Notes: a model not told the origin generated them from the sequence alone. 11,791 nucleotides of DNA from a bacterium (GCA_018819665.1 JAHJOY010000024.1:1-11791); one strand, 5' to 3'; positions 1-7,551 are shown, counted from the first letter of the stretch. Translations and numbers: made by a program.

Positions 1-40
1 CTTCTATTATATTATTAATTTCATCTTTTATATTAATCAT
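1..40 (-). CDS. Possible N-terminus of a gene running off the left edge
   Basis: An ATG at 40 on the minus strand opens a frame of 13 codons to the window edge, reading MINIKDEINNIIE. The charged and aliphatic residue mix looks like a normal protein start. It lies downstream of the terminator that ends the thioredoxin gene, in the same orientation as its neighbours. The ribosome binding site is weak: only a GGATTGGATA-like stretch directly before the ATG. Nothing can be said about function from 13 residues, and a chance frame is quite possible. Confidence 0.3.
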   Translation of the reverse strand, partial: MINIKDEINNIIE

Positions 41-86
41 TATCCAATCCAACTATTTTTCTTCTTGTTATTCTTATTTTACTTAC

Positions 87-130
87 AAAAAAGATCAAGG
101 TAAATTATAAAAAGTATTACAATTCCTTGA
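87..130 (-). terminator. Probable intrinsic terminator after the thioredoxin gene
   Basis: On the minus strand TCAAGGAATT (121-130) pairs with AATT plus CCTTGA (95-106, with a 2-nt bulge at 101-102) around a 14-nt loop. It is followed after two bases by six T (87-92). It begins about 45 nt beyond the thioredoxin stop codon, where the end of a nifS-nifU-ccdA-thioredoxin transcript would be expected. The stem is GC-poor, so efficiency is uncertain. Confidence 0.5.
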
Positions 131-174
131 CCTTTAATATTGACTAAAACTATCTTTAATCAATAATCAATCAA

Positions 175-726
175 TTATATTTTTTCCAAATATTCTTTAA
201 AAGAAATACTTTTATACCATCCTTCACCGATGTAATTTAATACTGGAATAAATTGTTCGGTAGTTACATATCCCGGTAAAGGAGCTACACGGCTATGATT
301 ACTTTCTAAAAACCAGGTAGTAGGATAACCAGAAACCTGATATAATTTAGCCAATTCTCTTTCAGAAATCTCTTTCCCGTTTTCTATTACTTTGTTTACT
401 GATCTCGCATTTATTTTAACAGCTACAAATTTATCGGAGAGTATCTTTTTTACTTCTTCATCAGAGAATGTTTCTTTCTCCATCTTCTTACACCAACTAC
501 ATCCATCAGTATAAAAATAAATCAAAACATATTTATCCTCTTTTTGCGCTAATGTTAATCCCTCATTATAAGATAACCAGTTAAGAGCTAATGGCTTGGT
601 CTCCTCTACTGCCTCTGCATTCTGTTCGTCTATTTTAAAATATGATTTTAGTCCGAAAAAAAATATTATTACTAATAGAATTACTAAAACCATTATTTTA
701 TCTCTTTTTGTGGAAAAAATCTTCAT
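175..726 (-). CDS. Membrane-anchored thioredoxin-fold protein (CSWC)
   Basis: This 183-residue protein has one N-terminal membrane segment (about residues 11-29) after a lysine-rich start, so the rest should face outward. The thioredoxin domain follows: a beta strand KYVLIYFY, the redox pair C76-S-W-C79 in DGCSWCKKME, and the cis-proline loop GYPTT (P135) that thioredoxin folds use for substrate binding. It probably reduces or exchanges disulfides of envelope proteins. The gene for the CcdA electron carrier lies 92 nt upstream in the same orientation, the natural source of electrons. An in-frame TTG at 747 would add seven residues but has no Shine-Dalgarno before it. AAGAGG at 739-744 lies 12 nt before the ATG at 726, so I prefer 726. 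The exact substrate is unknown; a cytochrome c maturation or general repair role cannot be told apart. Confidence 0.85.
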   Translation of the reverse strand: MKIFSTKRDKIMVLVILLVIIFFFGLKSYFKIDEQNAEAVEETKPLALNWLSYNEGLTLAQKEDKYVLIYFYTDGCSWCKKMEKETFSDEEVKKILSDKFVAVKINARSVNKVIENGKEISERELAKLYQVSGYPTTWFLESNHSRVAPLPGYVTTEQFIPVLNYIGEGWYKSISFKEYLEKI

Positions 727-738
727 TTTTACTTCAAA

Positions 739-744
739 CCTCTT
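739..744 (-). promoter_or_regulatory. Ribosome binding site deciding the thioredoxin start
   Basis: AAGAGG on the minus strand, 12 nt before the ATG at 726. It lies inside the seven-codon extension that a TTG start at 747 would create, and no purine-rich site precedes that TTG. This favours the shorter protein. Confidence 0.5.
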
Positions 745-818
745 CAATTTTTATTTAAATTTATTTTTTTATCACTTTGTAAATTTTACATAATTTAATT
801 TTCAAAGACAATTATTTT

Positions 819-1538
819 TTACTTAATAAAATAAGTTACTATCCTCTGAAAATTATCAGTAAGGATTAAACCGCCGATCAGTATCAGTAATACTCCTCCA
901 ACTAACTCAATAGTTTTAAAGTGCTTTTTAATTTTACTGGAAAATGAATAAAATTTATTGATAGCCAGGGCAGTCAATAAAAAAGGGATCCCTAAGCCGG
1001 CTGAATAAATGGTAAGCAATAAAATTCCCTGATAAACTGTTTCCTGAGTCCCAGCATAGATTAATATTCCAGCCAAAATAGGTCCCACACAGGGAGTCCA
1101 GCCAAAAGCAAAAGCCAGTCCCATTAAAAAGGGACCTACTATAATGTTAACTGGTCTAGTCTTACTATAAACCCTTTTTTCATAATCTAAAAATTTTATT
1201 CTATACAGACCTGACATATGTATCCCGAAAATTATAATTATAATTCCCCCTATTTTCTTTAAAATAAAGGCCTTTTCTAATAAAAAACTACCTAAAAAAG
1301 TAGCGGTAGCTCCTAAAAGAATAAATATTAAAGAAAACCCGAGAACAAAAAATAAAGAACTTATAATTATGGTATTCTTATTTTGTTTTTCCCCTTTTTC
1401 TATATCCTCTAAAGATATCCCTGAAACAAAGGAGATATACCCCGGTACTAAGGGTAAAACACAGGGAGAAACAAATGAGAAAAGGCCGGCTACAAAAGCT
1501 GCCATTAAAGAAACTTCACTCACACTTAATGTTGTCAT
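819..1538 (-). CDS. ccdA: CcdA/DsbD-type transmembrane thiol-disulfide carrier
   Basis: This 239-residue protein has six hydrophobic segments (about 9-40, 56-85, 92-110, 130-160, 168-192 and 210-228), the usual CcdA topology and length. The two family motifs are present: SFVSPCVLPLVPGY with C26 in the first helix and GWTPCVGPILAG with C150 in the fourth. These two cysteines form the redox pair that takes electrons from cytoplasmic thioredoxin and passes them to an extracytoplasmic thioredoxin-like partner. The adjacent downstream gene encodes exactly such a partner (CSWC, membrane anchored). The ATG at 1538 has AAGGGG about 11 nt upstream. No ResB/ResC or cytochrome c gene is visible here, so a role in cytochrome c maturation is possible but not shown. 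The gene follows nifU after a 125-nt gap. Confidence 0.93.
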   Translation of the reverse strand: MTTLSVSEVSLMAAFVAGLFSFVSPCVLPLVPGYISFVSGISLEDIEKGEKQNKNTIIISSLFFVLGFSLIFILLGATATFLGSFLLEKAFILKKIGGIIIIIFGIHMSGLYRIKFLDYEKRVYSKTRPVNIIVGPFLMGLAFAFGWTPCVGPILAGILIYAGTQETVYQGILLLTIYSAGLGIPFLLTALAINKFYSFSSKIKKHFKTIELVGGVLLILIGGLILTDNFQRIVTYFIK

Positions 1539-1602
1539 AAACTGAGAAACCCCTTATAACAAATTTTGATTTTTTAGTGATATTTATATCATTTTCTTTA
1601 TT

Positions 1603-1623
1603 CATCACGGCAACGCCGTGATG
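1603..1623. repeat. Perfect 9-bp stem-loop between nifU and ccdA
   Basis: CATCACGGC (1603-1611) and its exact complement GCCGTGATG (1615-1623) flank a 3-nt loop, and CTAC follows on the plus strand. It lies 40 nt past the nifU stop. No T-run follows it on the minus strand, so it is not a standard terminator. Its form and trailing CTAC resemble the other intergenic palindromes in the window. Confidence 0.75.
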
Positions 1624-1663
1624 CTACATTACTATTGTATTTTTTTGAGTTGCACTCATATAA

Positions 1664-2044
1664 TTATTTTTTTTTGGACTTTTGTTTATAATCTTCGATG
1701 GCTTTAGATAAACCATCAGCTGCTAAATTAGAACAATGCATTTTAATGGGTGGAAGTCCGCCTAAGGCCTCAGCAACAGCTTTGTTAGAAATTTTTAAGG
1801 CCTCATCAATACCTTTTCCCTTGACCATCTCGGTAATCATACTGCTGGTAGCAATAGCTGCTCCGCACCCAAAAGTTTTAAATTTACAATCTATTATCTT
1901 ACCATCTTTTACTTTTATATAAATTTTCATAATATCCCCACAAATAGGATTACCCACCTCTCCTATACCGTCAGCATCTTTAATCTCTCCTACATTATGA
2001 GGATTTTTAAAATGTTCCATTACTTTATCACTATACATACCCAT
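1664..2044 (-). CDS. nifU: Fe-S cluster assembly scaffold protein NifU (IscU-like)
   Basis: At 126 residues this is a stand-alone IscU-type scaffold, not the longer three-domain NifU of nitrogen fixers. The three cluster-ligand cysteines are visible: C35 in GNPICGD with the neighbouring D37, C60 in FGCGAAIA, and C104 in MHCSNLA. LPPIK at 97-101 matches the LPPVK signature that IscU uses to bind the HscA chaperone, although no hscA or hscB is seen here. It receives sulfur from the cysteine desulfurase encoded just upstream and builds clusters for transfer to apo-proteins in the cytoplasm. The ATG at 2044 has AAGGAG 9 nt upstream; a second ATG two codons later is too far from that site. The gap to nifS (209 nt) holds palindromes and a heptad array, unusually long for a tightly coupled pair. 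Confidence 0.95.
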   Translation of the reverse strand: MGMYSDKVMEHFKNPHNVGEIKDADGIGEVGNPICGDIMKIYIKVKDGKIIDCKFKTFGCGAAIATSSMITEMVKGKGIDEALKISNKAVAEALGGLPPIKMHCSNLAADGLSKAIEDYKQKSKKK

Positions 2045-2083
2045 GCAGCAATTCTCCTTCTTAATTCTGATCTTACGATTAGC

Positions 2084-2107
2084 GGGCTCGATTCATCGAG
2101 CCCCTAC
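2084..2107. repeat. Intergenic palindrome ending in CCCCTAC
   Basis: GGGCTCGAT (2084-2092) and its exact complement ATCGAGCCC (2095-2103) flank a 2-nt loop, followed by CTAC. It lies in the nifU-nifS gap and belongs to the palindrome family also found at 2122, 7529, 10717 and 10771. Confidence 0.8.
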
Positions 2108-2121
2108 AAATTAATTATCAC

Positions 2122-2146
2122 GGGCAGACACAAGGTCTGCCCCTAC
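2122..2146. repeat. Second intergenic palindrome ending in CCCCTAC
   Basis: GGGCAGAC (2122-2129) and GTCTGCCC (2135-2142) form a perfect 8-bp stem around a 5-nt loop, followed by CTAC. It lies 14 nt after the first palindrome in the same gap. The bases just after it (2143-2163) read ctactaa, cgactaa, gtactat, a short 7-base periodic tract. Confidence 0.75.
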
Positions 2147-2220
2147 TAACGACTAAGTACTATTTTTCGCATTTCTTCCCCACATTTATAACCCACATCT
2201 TGAATTTTATCTTTTCCTTT

Positions 2221-2255
2221 CTTCACTATATACTCGATACTCGATACTATATACT
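2221..2255. repeat. Heptanucleotide tandem array at the nifS 3' end
   Basis: Five consecutive 7-base units all ending in ACT: cttcact, atatact, cgatact, cgatact, atatact. The last unit overlaps the first two bases of the nifS stop codon (2254-2256), so the array starts at the very 3' end of the coding region. Confidence 0.75.
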
Positions 2256-3432
2256 AATTCAGTCCTTCCCAATTACCCTTAAAGGGAGAGAGGGCTCTTA
2301 ATTTCTCAATAATCCCCGGCAATATATCTATCACATAATCTATTTCTTCCTCTGTATTATCTTTCCCTAAAGTTAATCTTAAAGAACCATGGGCTATCTC
2401 CGGAGGAAGTCCGATAGCCAATAATATATGTGATGCTGTTAAGGAACCAGAAGTACATGCTGAACCGCTGGAAGCAGCAACACCTTCCATATCTAAACTT
2501 AACAACATCGACTCACCTTCAATAAATTCAAAGCAAAAGTTAGCATTTCCTGGCAGCCTTTTTGTAGGATGGCCGTTTAAACGAACATTTTCTATTTTGT
2601 CTATAATCCCTTTAATCAACTTATCTCTTAATCTTACAATCTTCTTCTCTTTGCCTTGAGTCAGCCTTTCTTCTGCCAGCTCGGCAGCTTTGCCCAACCC
2701 AACTATTCCCGCCACATTCTCTGTACCGGCTCTTCTATTTTTTTCCTGAGCACCGCCGTCTATTAAATTGACTATCCTGGTCCCCTTCCTTAAGTACAGC
2801 GCTCCTACACCATTAGGACCGTAAAATTTATGTCCGGACATCGATAACATATCTACTCCTAAATCATTGACATCTATAGGAATATGCCCGACAGTTTGTA
2901 CTGAATCAATGTGAAAATATACTCCTGCTTTTTTTACTACTTTACTGATTTCTTTAATCGGCTCAATAGTGCCAATCTCGTTATTAGCATGCATAATGGT
3001 TACCAGTATCGTCTTATCGGTAATCGCTTTTTTCACATCTTCAGGGTCTATTAGACCATATTTATCAACCGGTAAATAAGTAACCCTAAACCCTTGTTTC
3101 TCTAAAAATTGACAGGAATGCAGTACAGCATGGTGCTCTATCTTCGAAGTAATAATATGATTCCCTTTTTTCTGATTAGCCCAGGCTATTCCTTTTATAG
3201 CATAATTGTCTGCCTCTGTCCCTCCAGCGGTGAAAACAATTTCTGAAGGATTTGCTCCGATTAAATGAGCTATCTTTTCTCTCGCTTCTTCTACTGCTTC
3301 TCTTGCTTCCTGCCCAAAGGAATGAATACTATTAGGATTTCCATATTTTAAAGAGAAATAGGGTTCCATTGCTTTAACTACTTCTACATCAGTAGAGGTA
3401 GTTGCCGCATGATCCATATAAATCCTTTTCAT
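2254..3432 (-). CDS. nifS: Cysteine desulfurase NifS
   Basis: This 392-residue PLP enzyme takes sulfur from L-cysteine, releasing alanine, and hands it as a persulfide to the NifU scaffold. Family landmarks are all present: the N-terminal YMDHAATT strand, H100 in EHHAV, D176 and Q179 in HIDSVQT, the PLP lysine K202 in SGHKFYGPNGVG, and the catalytic C326 in SSGSACTSGS. The SSGSACTS form on a long loop marks a group I (NifS/IscS) enzyme. The ATG at 3432 has a strong AGGAGGG about 11 nt upstream. A near-perfect sigma-70 promoter lies about 60 nt before the start, so nifS should be the first gene of its transcript, with nifU downstream. No IscR-like regulator gene or obvious operator is visible. 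TAG stop, overlapped by a heptad repeat array. Confidence 0.96.
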   Translation of the reverse strand: MKRIYMDHAATTSTDVEVVKAMEPYFSLKYGNPNSIHSFGQEAREAVEEAREKIAHLIGANPSEIVFTAGGTEADNYAIKGIAWANQKKGNHIITSKIEHHAVLHSCQFLEKQGFRVTYLPVDKYGLIDPEDVKKAITDKTILVTIMHANNEIGTIEPIKEISKVVKKAGVYFHIDSVQTVGHIPIDVNDLGVDMLSMSGHKFYGPNGVGALYLRKGTRIVNLIDGGAQEKNRRAGTENVAGIVGLGKAAELAEERLTQGKEKKIVRLRDKLIKGIIDKIENVRLNGHPTKRLPGNANFCFEFIEGESMLLSLDMEGVAASSGSACTSGSLTASHILLAIGLPPEIAHGSLRLTLGKDNTEEEIDYVIDILPGIIEKLRALSPFKGNWEGLN

Positions 3433-3494
3433 AAAACTATTTCCCTCCTACTTACAAATTATCAATCCAATTAACTAATTTAAGACACGAAAAA

Positions 3495-3523
3495 ATTATA
3501 TTATATATGAGTAATTTTGTCAA
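3495..3523 (-). promoter_or_regulatory. Consensus sigma-70 promoter of nifS
   Basis: On the minus strand TTGACA (3518-3523) and TATAAT (3495-3500) are separated by exactly 17 nt, a perfect match to the housekeeping consensus. It sits in the 112-nt gap between the giant TPR gene and nifS, pointing at nifS. Transcription would start near 3488, leaving a leader of about 55 nt that contains the AGGAGGG site. Confidence 0.85.
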
Positions 3524-3544
3524 CTTTTATTTTTCCGATTTTGC

Positions 3545-6500
3545 TCATTGTATCAAAACTATCTCTTGGGCATCTTCCTTAGCAATTCGTTCTATAAATT
3601 CCTTAAAGGAAGGATAATTTTCTTTAGATATTTCAAAGGTATTAAATTTATAATATCTTTCATATCTTATAGTATTATCTTCCACCGAATATTTTGCTCT
3701 ATAAGAACCAAAAGGGAAAGCTAAATCAACATCATCTGGAATTCTCTCTGCCTTATATCCTTCTGGAATATTGATTTCTATTACATTTTGAGTGCAGTAT
3801 TGATCGTAAAAATACATGGGGAATCTTCGTTCCTCTTTTGCCACCATACTCGTTGATTCTACTCTTTCAATAATGGAAGGTTTAAATTGAAGTTTATTAC
3901 CAATCTTCTTAGCATAATAAGGGACTCTGAATTTATATTTCTGTTCCACTGGCACATTAAGATCGGCTAAATCGGAAAAGCTAAATTCCTCCAGTACAGA
4001 ACCAGGGCAACTTGAACTCAAAGAATTTTGAATTGCTTCTCCTCGCTTAATTTCTCCCAGATCTTTAAAGATGCTTCTATAATAAGATGCAAAAATACCT
4101 GATTGAGAGATAAGGGCTTCCGCTTTAATCGACCCATCCCCAGCTAAATCTAATTTTATTTCTCTTATTCTTTGATTTTCCTCAGCAGGCTGAACAGGAA
4201 TTTTCTTAAATTCTCCTTTTCCGTCAATCAAAACCATAGCCCAGGCATCCTGATCCATCGCCGGCAAATCACCATAAACATAGTTCTCAGCAGTTCCATC
4301 TAAAAACATTAGCTCCCCGTTTAAAGGGACTGCGGCGATAGCATGGTCAAACTGAAAACTGGGCAAGTCAAGATCTAATTCTCCACTATACCTGGTCCTA
4401 AGCAATACATAATAAGCTTCTATATCTGCCTCTCTCAACATAGCAATAAGTAAGGTCGCTTTATCTTTACAATCACCGTATTTATATTTATATATCTCTG
4501 CTGCCTCATGAGGCATATGCCCACTTAAACCAAATTCTAATCCCAGATATCTTATTTCCGAGATTACATAATGATATATAGCTCTAATCTTCTCTTCATC
4601 GGTATCCTTTCCTTGAATTAGCTCGGCTACTTTTGCCTTTATATCGGCATCAGCCTTGCTCTGTTCTCGGGATATATCATAATACCAGGAAGTAATCTCT
4701 TCCCAGGAAGAAAAACTGCTTATGGTAATTCGAGGTGCAATATTATGGAAAGGAGGCATATCACTTTCATAGATAATCTGACTAATATCATAGGCCTCCC
4801 AGGAATAAACAGTCTTATTATCTACCTTTTTTACTTCAGGAATAATATCAGTTTTAAAATTAACCGTCTTAAATTCTACCCCCTCAGGTACTGTAAGTAT
4901 ATACCTACAAAATTGAATAGGTTCAAAATCTTGCAGATAGAAAGTGTCCTGGAAATTCTTACCAATAAAACCTCGGCTATAATCATCCAGAGTGTATTGA
5001 TATTCAATGGTTACCCCTTCTTCCAGGGCAGGCATAGAAATTACTTTTTGAGAAATATTGGAGTATAGACGATACCCTTCTAAAGGGAAAATATCTTTTA
5101 TAGAAGTGGCATCTATTATAGTCCCATCTAATTTAAAAGTCCGGGCTTTCTTAATGGTTATCCTTTCTCCCCAGGCATTGTAAGTTATGAATACCTCTCC
5201 AAATTTTTCAATCCCTCTCCTATTAAAGAGTTTAATTATCTTATGGTAAGTTGTAGAAGAGGTCCCGTCTAAATGAATAATCCTCTTTGTTTCATCTAAA
5301 AGTATGGCGGCACTCGCATCCGGATATTCTTCTGCTGAAGGAGCCTTAGCAATTAATTTTCGGGCATCTACTTCGGCTACTTCTTCTTTTTCAGAAATAA
5401 AATCAATATAATCTCTCAAATGAAGAAATTCAGGAGATATCTCCAGGGCTTGCCTCCACAACCCAATAGCCTTCTCCTCTTCTCCTTGTTCATGATAGAG
5501 ATAGCCTAATTGAGAATATATTGAGGAATTATAGGGGAATATTTCCTTTGCTTCTTCTAAAATTTCAATTGCCTGGATCTCTTCCCTCATCCTGATATAA
5601 CCATCGGCTATGTTTTTATAAATTGCCGGGTTATCGGGCTTCCAAGATAAAACTTCCCTATAAAGAGCAATCCCCTCTTCAAACTTTCCTAATTGAAAAT
5701 ATAAGCTACTTAATCCTGTCCGGCTCAAACTATCGTCATACTCGCTATCTAATACCTTTTTATACTGTTGAATAGCCTTCTCATACCACCCTTTTCTTTC
5801 GTATGAAACACCTAAGGAATACTGGACCAGGGCATAATAGGGTTTAGTTTCCCCTAATTCTTCCAATTTTCTTCTTGCTTCTAAATTCCAACCTTTCCTT
5901 TCGTAGACCCAAGAGAGATACAGATTAGCCTCTAAAGAATCTGGGTTCACCTCTAATATCTTTTCAAATTCCTCAATAGCTTCTTTATACAATCCCTTCT
6001 CGTAATAGTTTATCCCCACTTGCATTATAGCTTGAATAAAATCAGGATTATTCTTTAGAGCTTCTTTGATTTTTTCCTGACCTTCATCAAATTTTTCTTT
6101 TTTTCTATATCCATTGCCCAAAAGATAATGAGCTAAAGCATTCTTTGAATCTACAGAAACTGCTTTCTCAAATTCTTCTATTGCTTTATCCAAAAATCCT
6201 TTCTTCTGAAATACCAACCCTAAAAAAAGATGTGACTTCAAATCTTGAGGATTATTAATAACTTCTTCTTGGTAATAAGTGAAAGCATCGTTTAGATATT
6301 CTTTACCTTTCAATTCTTCCTCGGTTAGCTTTACTTTTGCTGCCTTTGTTATTTCTTTATATTCGGTATTATATTTTAATCCTTCAATCAGCTCTCCGTC
6401 GATATCAGTTATTCTAAAATAAAATCCCCAGGTTTCTTCTTTCTCGCAGACCTTTACTAAGATTTTATTCCAACCCTCGCTCAGCCAAACAGGCACCGCT

Positions 6501-7246
6501 TCCTGGTCAATTACCGCTCTTCGGTAAATATCCTGCTCTATTACCACTTCATCATTAAACCACACTTTTACCGCATCATCTGCTCCTATCTTAAAAATAG
6601 CAACTTTCTCCCGGGGTGAATAAACATAAGTTAAAGCATAACCTACTGACCAATTATTGGGGTAAAGGAAGGCATCAAGGTTTATAAAACCGGAAAGGGC
6701 AATTTTCTTAGGTTTAAACCATTCTATCTGAAGGCTATCTTTTCCACTATAAGTTTTTTGTAAATCAATCTCTTCTTCGGGGGGGTAAACTTTTTTAAAA
6801 CCAGATTTACCGGTATTATCAAAAGGACCAATTATCAGCCAATCAGTGACCATCCCTAATTTCTCAACTTCTTGACTTGCTTGAAGAATATTGTTCTTTC
6901 TAATATAGGACTGAACTATCTGTCCTTGGGCATAGGCTTTAAGAATTTTATTATTAGAGTCTTTATCTAATATTTCTTGGGAAAGAGTTATAAATTCATC
7001 ATATCTCCCAACTTTATCTAAAACCTCTTCAAGCATAATCCAATAAACTTCTGATTCCGGAGAATCTGGCTTTTTACTGATAAAATCAGCCCACTGGTCA
7101 AAAGCTTCCTGATAAAATCCTTTTGACCAGTAATCAAACCCGATTATTTCTGAATTGCTGGCACATACATTTAGACTAAATACGGTAATTGATAAAATTA
7201 ATGAAATAAAAAACACAAGAACAAATTTCTTTTTTATGATGTTCAT
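3545..7246 (-). CDS. Exported TPR, DUF3857 and transglutaminase-like protein
   Basis: A 1233-residue protein. Residues 1-29 are a signal peptide (lysines, hydrophobic core, likely cleavage near VCA-S). Residues 36-130 are helical and TPR-like. Residues 134-290 form a beta-rich domain starting DWLIIGPFDN and including GADDAVKVWFNDEVV and GWNKILVKV, typical of PA14- or lectin-like sandwiches. Eight contiguous 34-residue TPRs fill about 335-607. A DUF3857-like region spans about 640-850, followed by a transglutaminase core (about 885-990) with an intact triad: C926 in YGDCKDKATLL, H968 in FDHAI, D983 in FLDGT. A beta-rich tail ends the protein. TPRs suggest a scaffold for protein contacts. The core may act as a cysteine protease or transamidase in the envelope; which reaction is unknown. 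The ATG at 7246 has AAGGAG 5 nt upstream. It appears to be a single-gene unit. Confidence 0.92.
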   Translation of the reverse strand: MNIIKKKFVLVFFISLILSITVFSLNVCASNSEIIGFDYWSKGFYQEAFDQWADFISKKPDSPESEVYWIMLEEVLDKVGRYDEFITLSQEILDKDSNNKILKAYAQGQIVQSYIRKNNILQASQEVEKLGMVTDWLIIGPFDNTGKSGFKKVYPPEEEIDLQKTYSGKDSLQIEWFKPKKIALSGFINLDAFLYPNNWSVGYALTYVYSPREKVAIFKIGADDAVKVWFNDEVVIEQDIYRRAVIDQEAVPVWLSEGWNKILVKVCEKEETWGFYFRITDIDGELIEGLKYNTEYKEITKAAKVKLTEEELKGKEYLNDAFTYYQEEVINNPQDLKSHLFLGLVFQKKGFLDKAIEEFEKAVSVDSKNALAHYLLGNGYRKKEKFDEGQEKIKEALKNNPDFIQAIMQVGINYYEKGLYKEAIEEFEKILEVNPDSLEANLYLSWVYERKGWNLEARRKLEELGETKPYYALVQYSLGVSYERKGWYEKAIQQYKKVLDSEYDDSLSRTGLSSLYFQLGKFEEGIALYREVLSWKPDNPAIYKNIADGYIRMREEIQAIEILEEAKEIFPYNSSIYSQLGYLYHEQGEEEKAIGLWRQALEISPEFLHLRDYIDFISEKEEVAEVDARKLIAKAPSAEEYPDASAAILLDETKRIIHLDGTSSTTYHKIIKLFNRRGIEKFGEVFITYNAWGERITIKKARTFKLDGTIIDATSIKDIFPLEGYRLYSNISQKVISMPALEEGVTIEYQYTLDDYSRGFIGKNFQDTFYLQDFEPIQFCRYILTVPEGVEFKTVNFKTDIIPEVKKVDNKTVYSWEAYDISQIIYESDMPPFHNIAPRITISSFSSWEEITSWYYDISREQSKADADIKAKVAELIQGKDTDEEKIRAIYHYVISEIRYLGLEFGLSGHMPHEAAEIYKYKYGDCKDKATLLIAMLREADIEAYYVLLRTRYSGELDLDLPSFQFDHAIAAVPLNGELMFLDGTAENYVYGDLPAMDQDAWAMVLIDGKGEFKKIPVQPAEENQRIREIKLDLAGDGSIKAEALISQSGIFASYYRSIFKDLGEIKRGEAIQNSLSSSCPGSVLEEFSFSDLADLNVPVEQKYKFRVPYYAKKIGNKLQFKPSIIERVESTSMVAKEERRFPMYFYDQYCTQNVIEINIPEGYKAERIPDDVDLAFPFGSYRAKYSVEDNTIRYERYYKFNTFEISKENYPSFKEFIERIAKEDAQEIVLIQ

Positions 7247-7307
7247 ATTTTCTCCTTCAATTAAATTAGTTTAATAGCTAATTGGTTTACCATTTAAATT
7301 AGTCGAT

Positions 7308-7337
7308 AGTATAACGTGTTTCCACCTATCTTGTCTT
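7308..7337 (-). promoter_or_regulatory. Possible promoter of the TPR/transglutaminase gene
   Basis: On the minus strand AAGACA (7332-7337) and TATACT (7308-7313) are 18 nt apart, 4 and 5 matches to the sigma-70 hexamers. It lies about 62 nt upstream of the ATG at 7246. In an AT-rich genome this level of match can arise by chance. Confidence 0.3.
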
Positions 7338-7347
7338 TTTTTATGTC

Positions 7348-7380
7348 ATTGCGAGCTCCGATTTATCGGAGCGTGGCAAT
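7348..7380. repeat. Interrupted palindrome of the ATTGCGAG...GCAATCTCG type
   Basis: ATTGC (7348-7352) pairs with GCAAT (7376-7380), and inside it GCTCCGAT (7355-7362) pairs with ATCGGAGC (7365-7372) over a 2-nt loop. The pattern CATTGCGAG, inner palindrome, GCAATCTCG resembles a dispersed intergenic repeat that I recall from many environmental bacterial genomes (from memory, not checked). Confidence 0.7.
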
Positions 7381-7390
7381 CTCGTTATAC

Positions 7391-7517
7391 AACTAAAAAC
7401 TTAAAACTAAAAGCGAAAAACCATAATTCAAAACTCAAAACTTTTTCTTTTAATTTTAAATTTTGCGTTATATTTTTATGTTTTGCGCTTTTAGCTTTTC
7501 GCTATATTCTATACGCT
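7391..7517. repeat. Facing 7-base periodic arms forming an imperfect foldback
   Basis: The left arm (7391-7439) splits into seven heptads: aactaaa, aacttaa, aactaaa, agcgaaa, aaccata, attcaaa, actcaaa. The right arm (7462-7517) splits into eight, among them tttgcgt, ttgcgct, tttagct, tttcgct, atacgct. The arms are roughly complementary: 7403-7421 pairs with 7480-7499 with one mismatch and one bulge. The 7-base period is kept although the units have diverged. Confidence 0.6.
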
Positions 7518-7528
7518 CCACGTTATCA

Positions 7529-7551
7529 GGGCGTATGCAATACGCCCCTAC
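7529..7551. repeat. Intergenic palindrome ending in CCCCTAC
   Basis: GGGCGTAT (7529-7536) and ATACGCCC (7540-7547) form an 8-bp stem around GCA, followed by CTAC. The arm sequence is nearly the same as that of the 28-bp palindrome at 10771, more than 3 kb away. Confidence 0.8.

Noticed and set aside
596..793. Plus-strand open frame of 65 codons over the thioredoxin N-terminus
   Set aside because: It is antisense to a well-supported gene and has a low-complexity Phe/Asn-rich translation, with no ribosome site.
1603..1623. Hairpin after nifU as an intrinsic terminator
   Set aside because: The stem is strong, but the minus-strand bases that follow it are A-rich with no T-run. On the plus strand a T-run exists further on, but no plus-strand gene precedes it. 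Kept as a repeat only.
1698..1922. Plus-strand open frame of 74 codons inside nifU
   Set aside because: Antisense shadow of a gene with intact catalytic motifs; no independent support.
2221..2255. Heptad arrays as a CRISPR array
   Set aside because: There are no repeats of 24-40 bases separated by unique spacers, and no cas gene; the units are 7 bases and directly adjacent.
4745..5068. Plus-strand open frame of 107 codons inside the giant TPR gene
   Set aside because: Antisense to continuous coding sequence and resembling no protein family.
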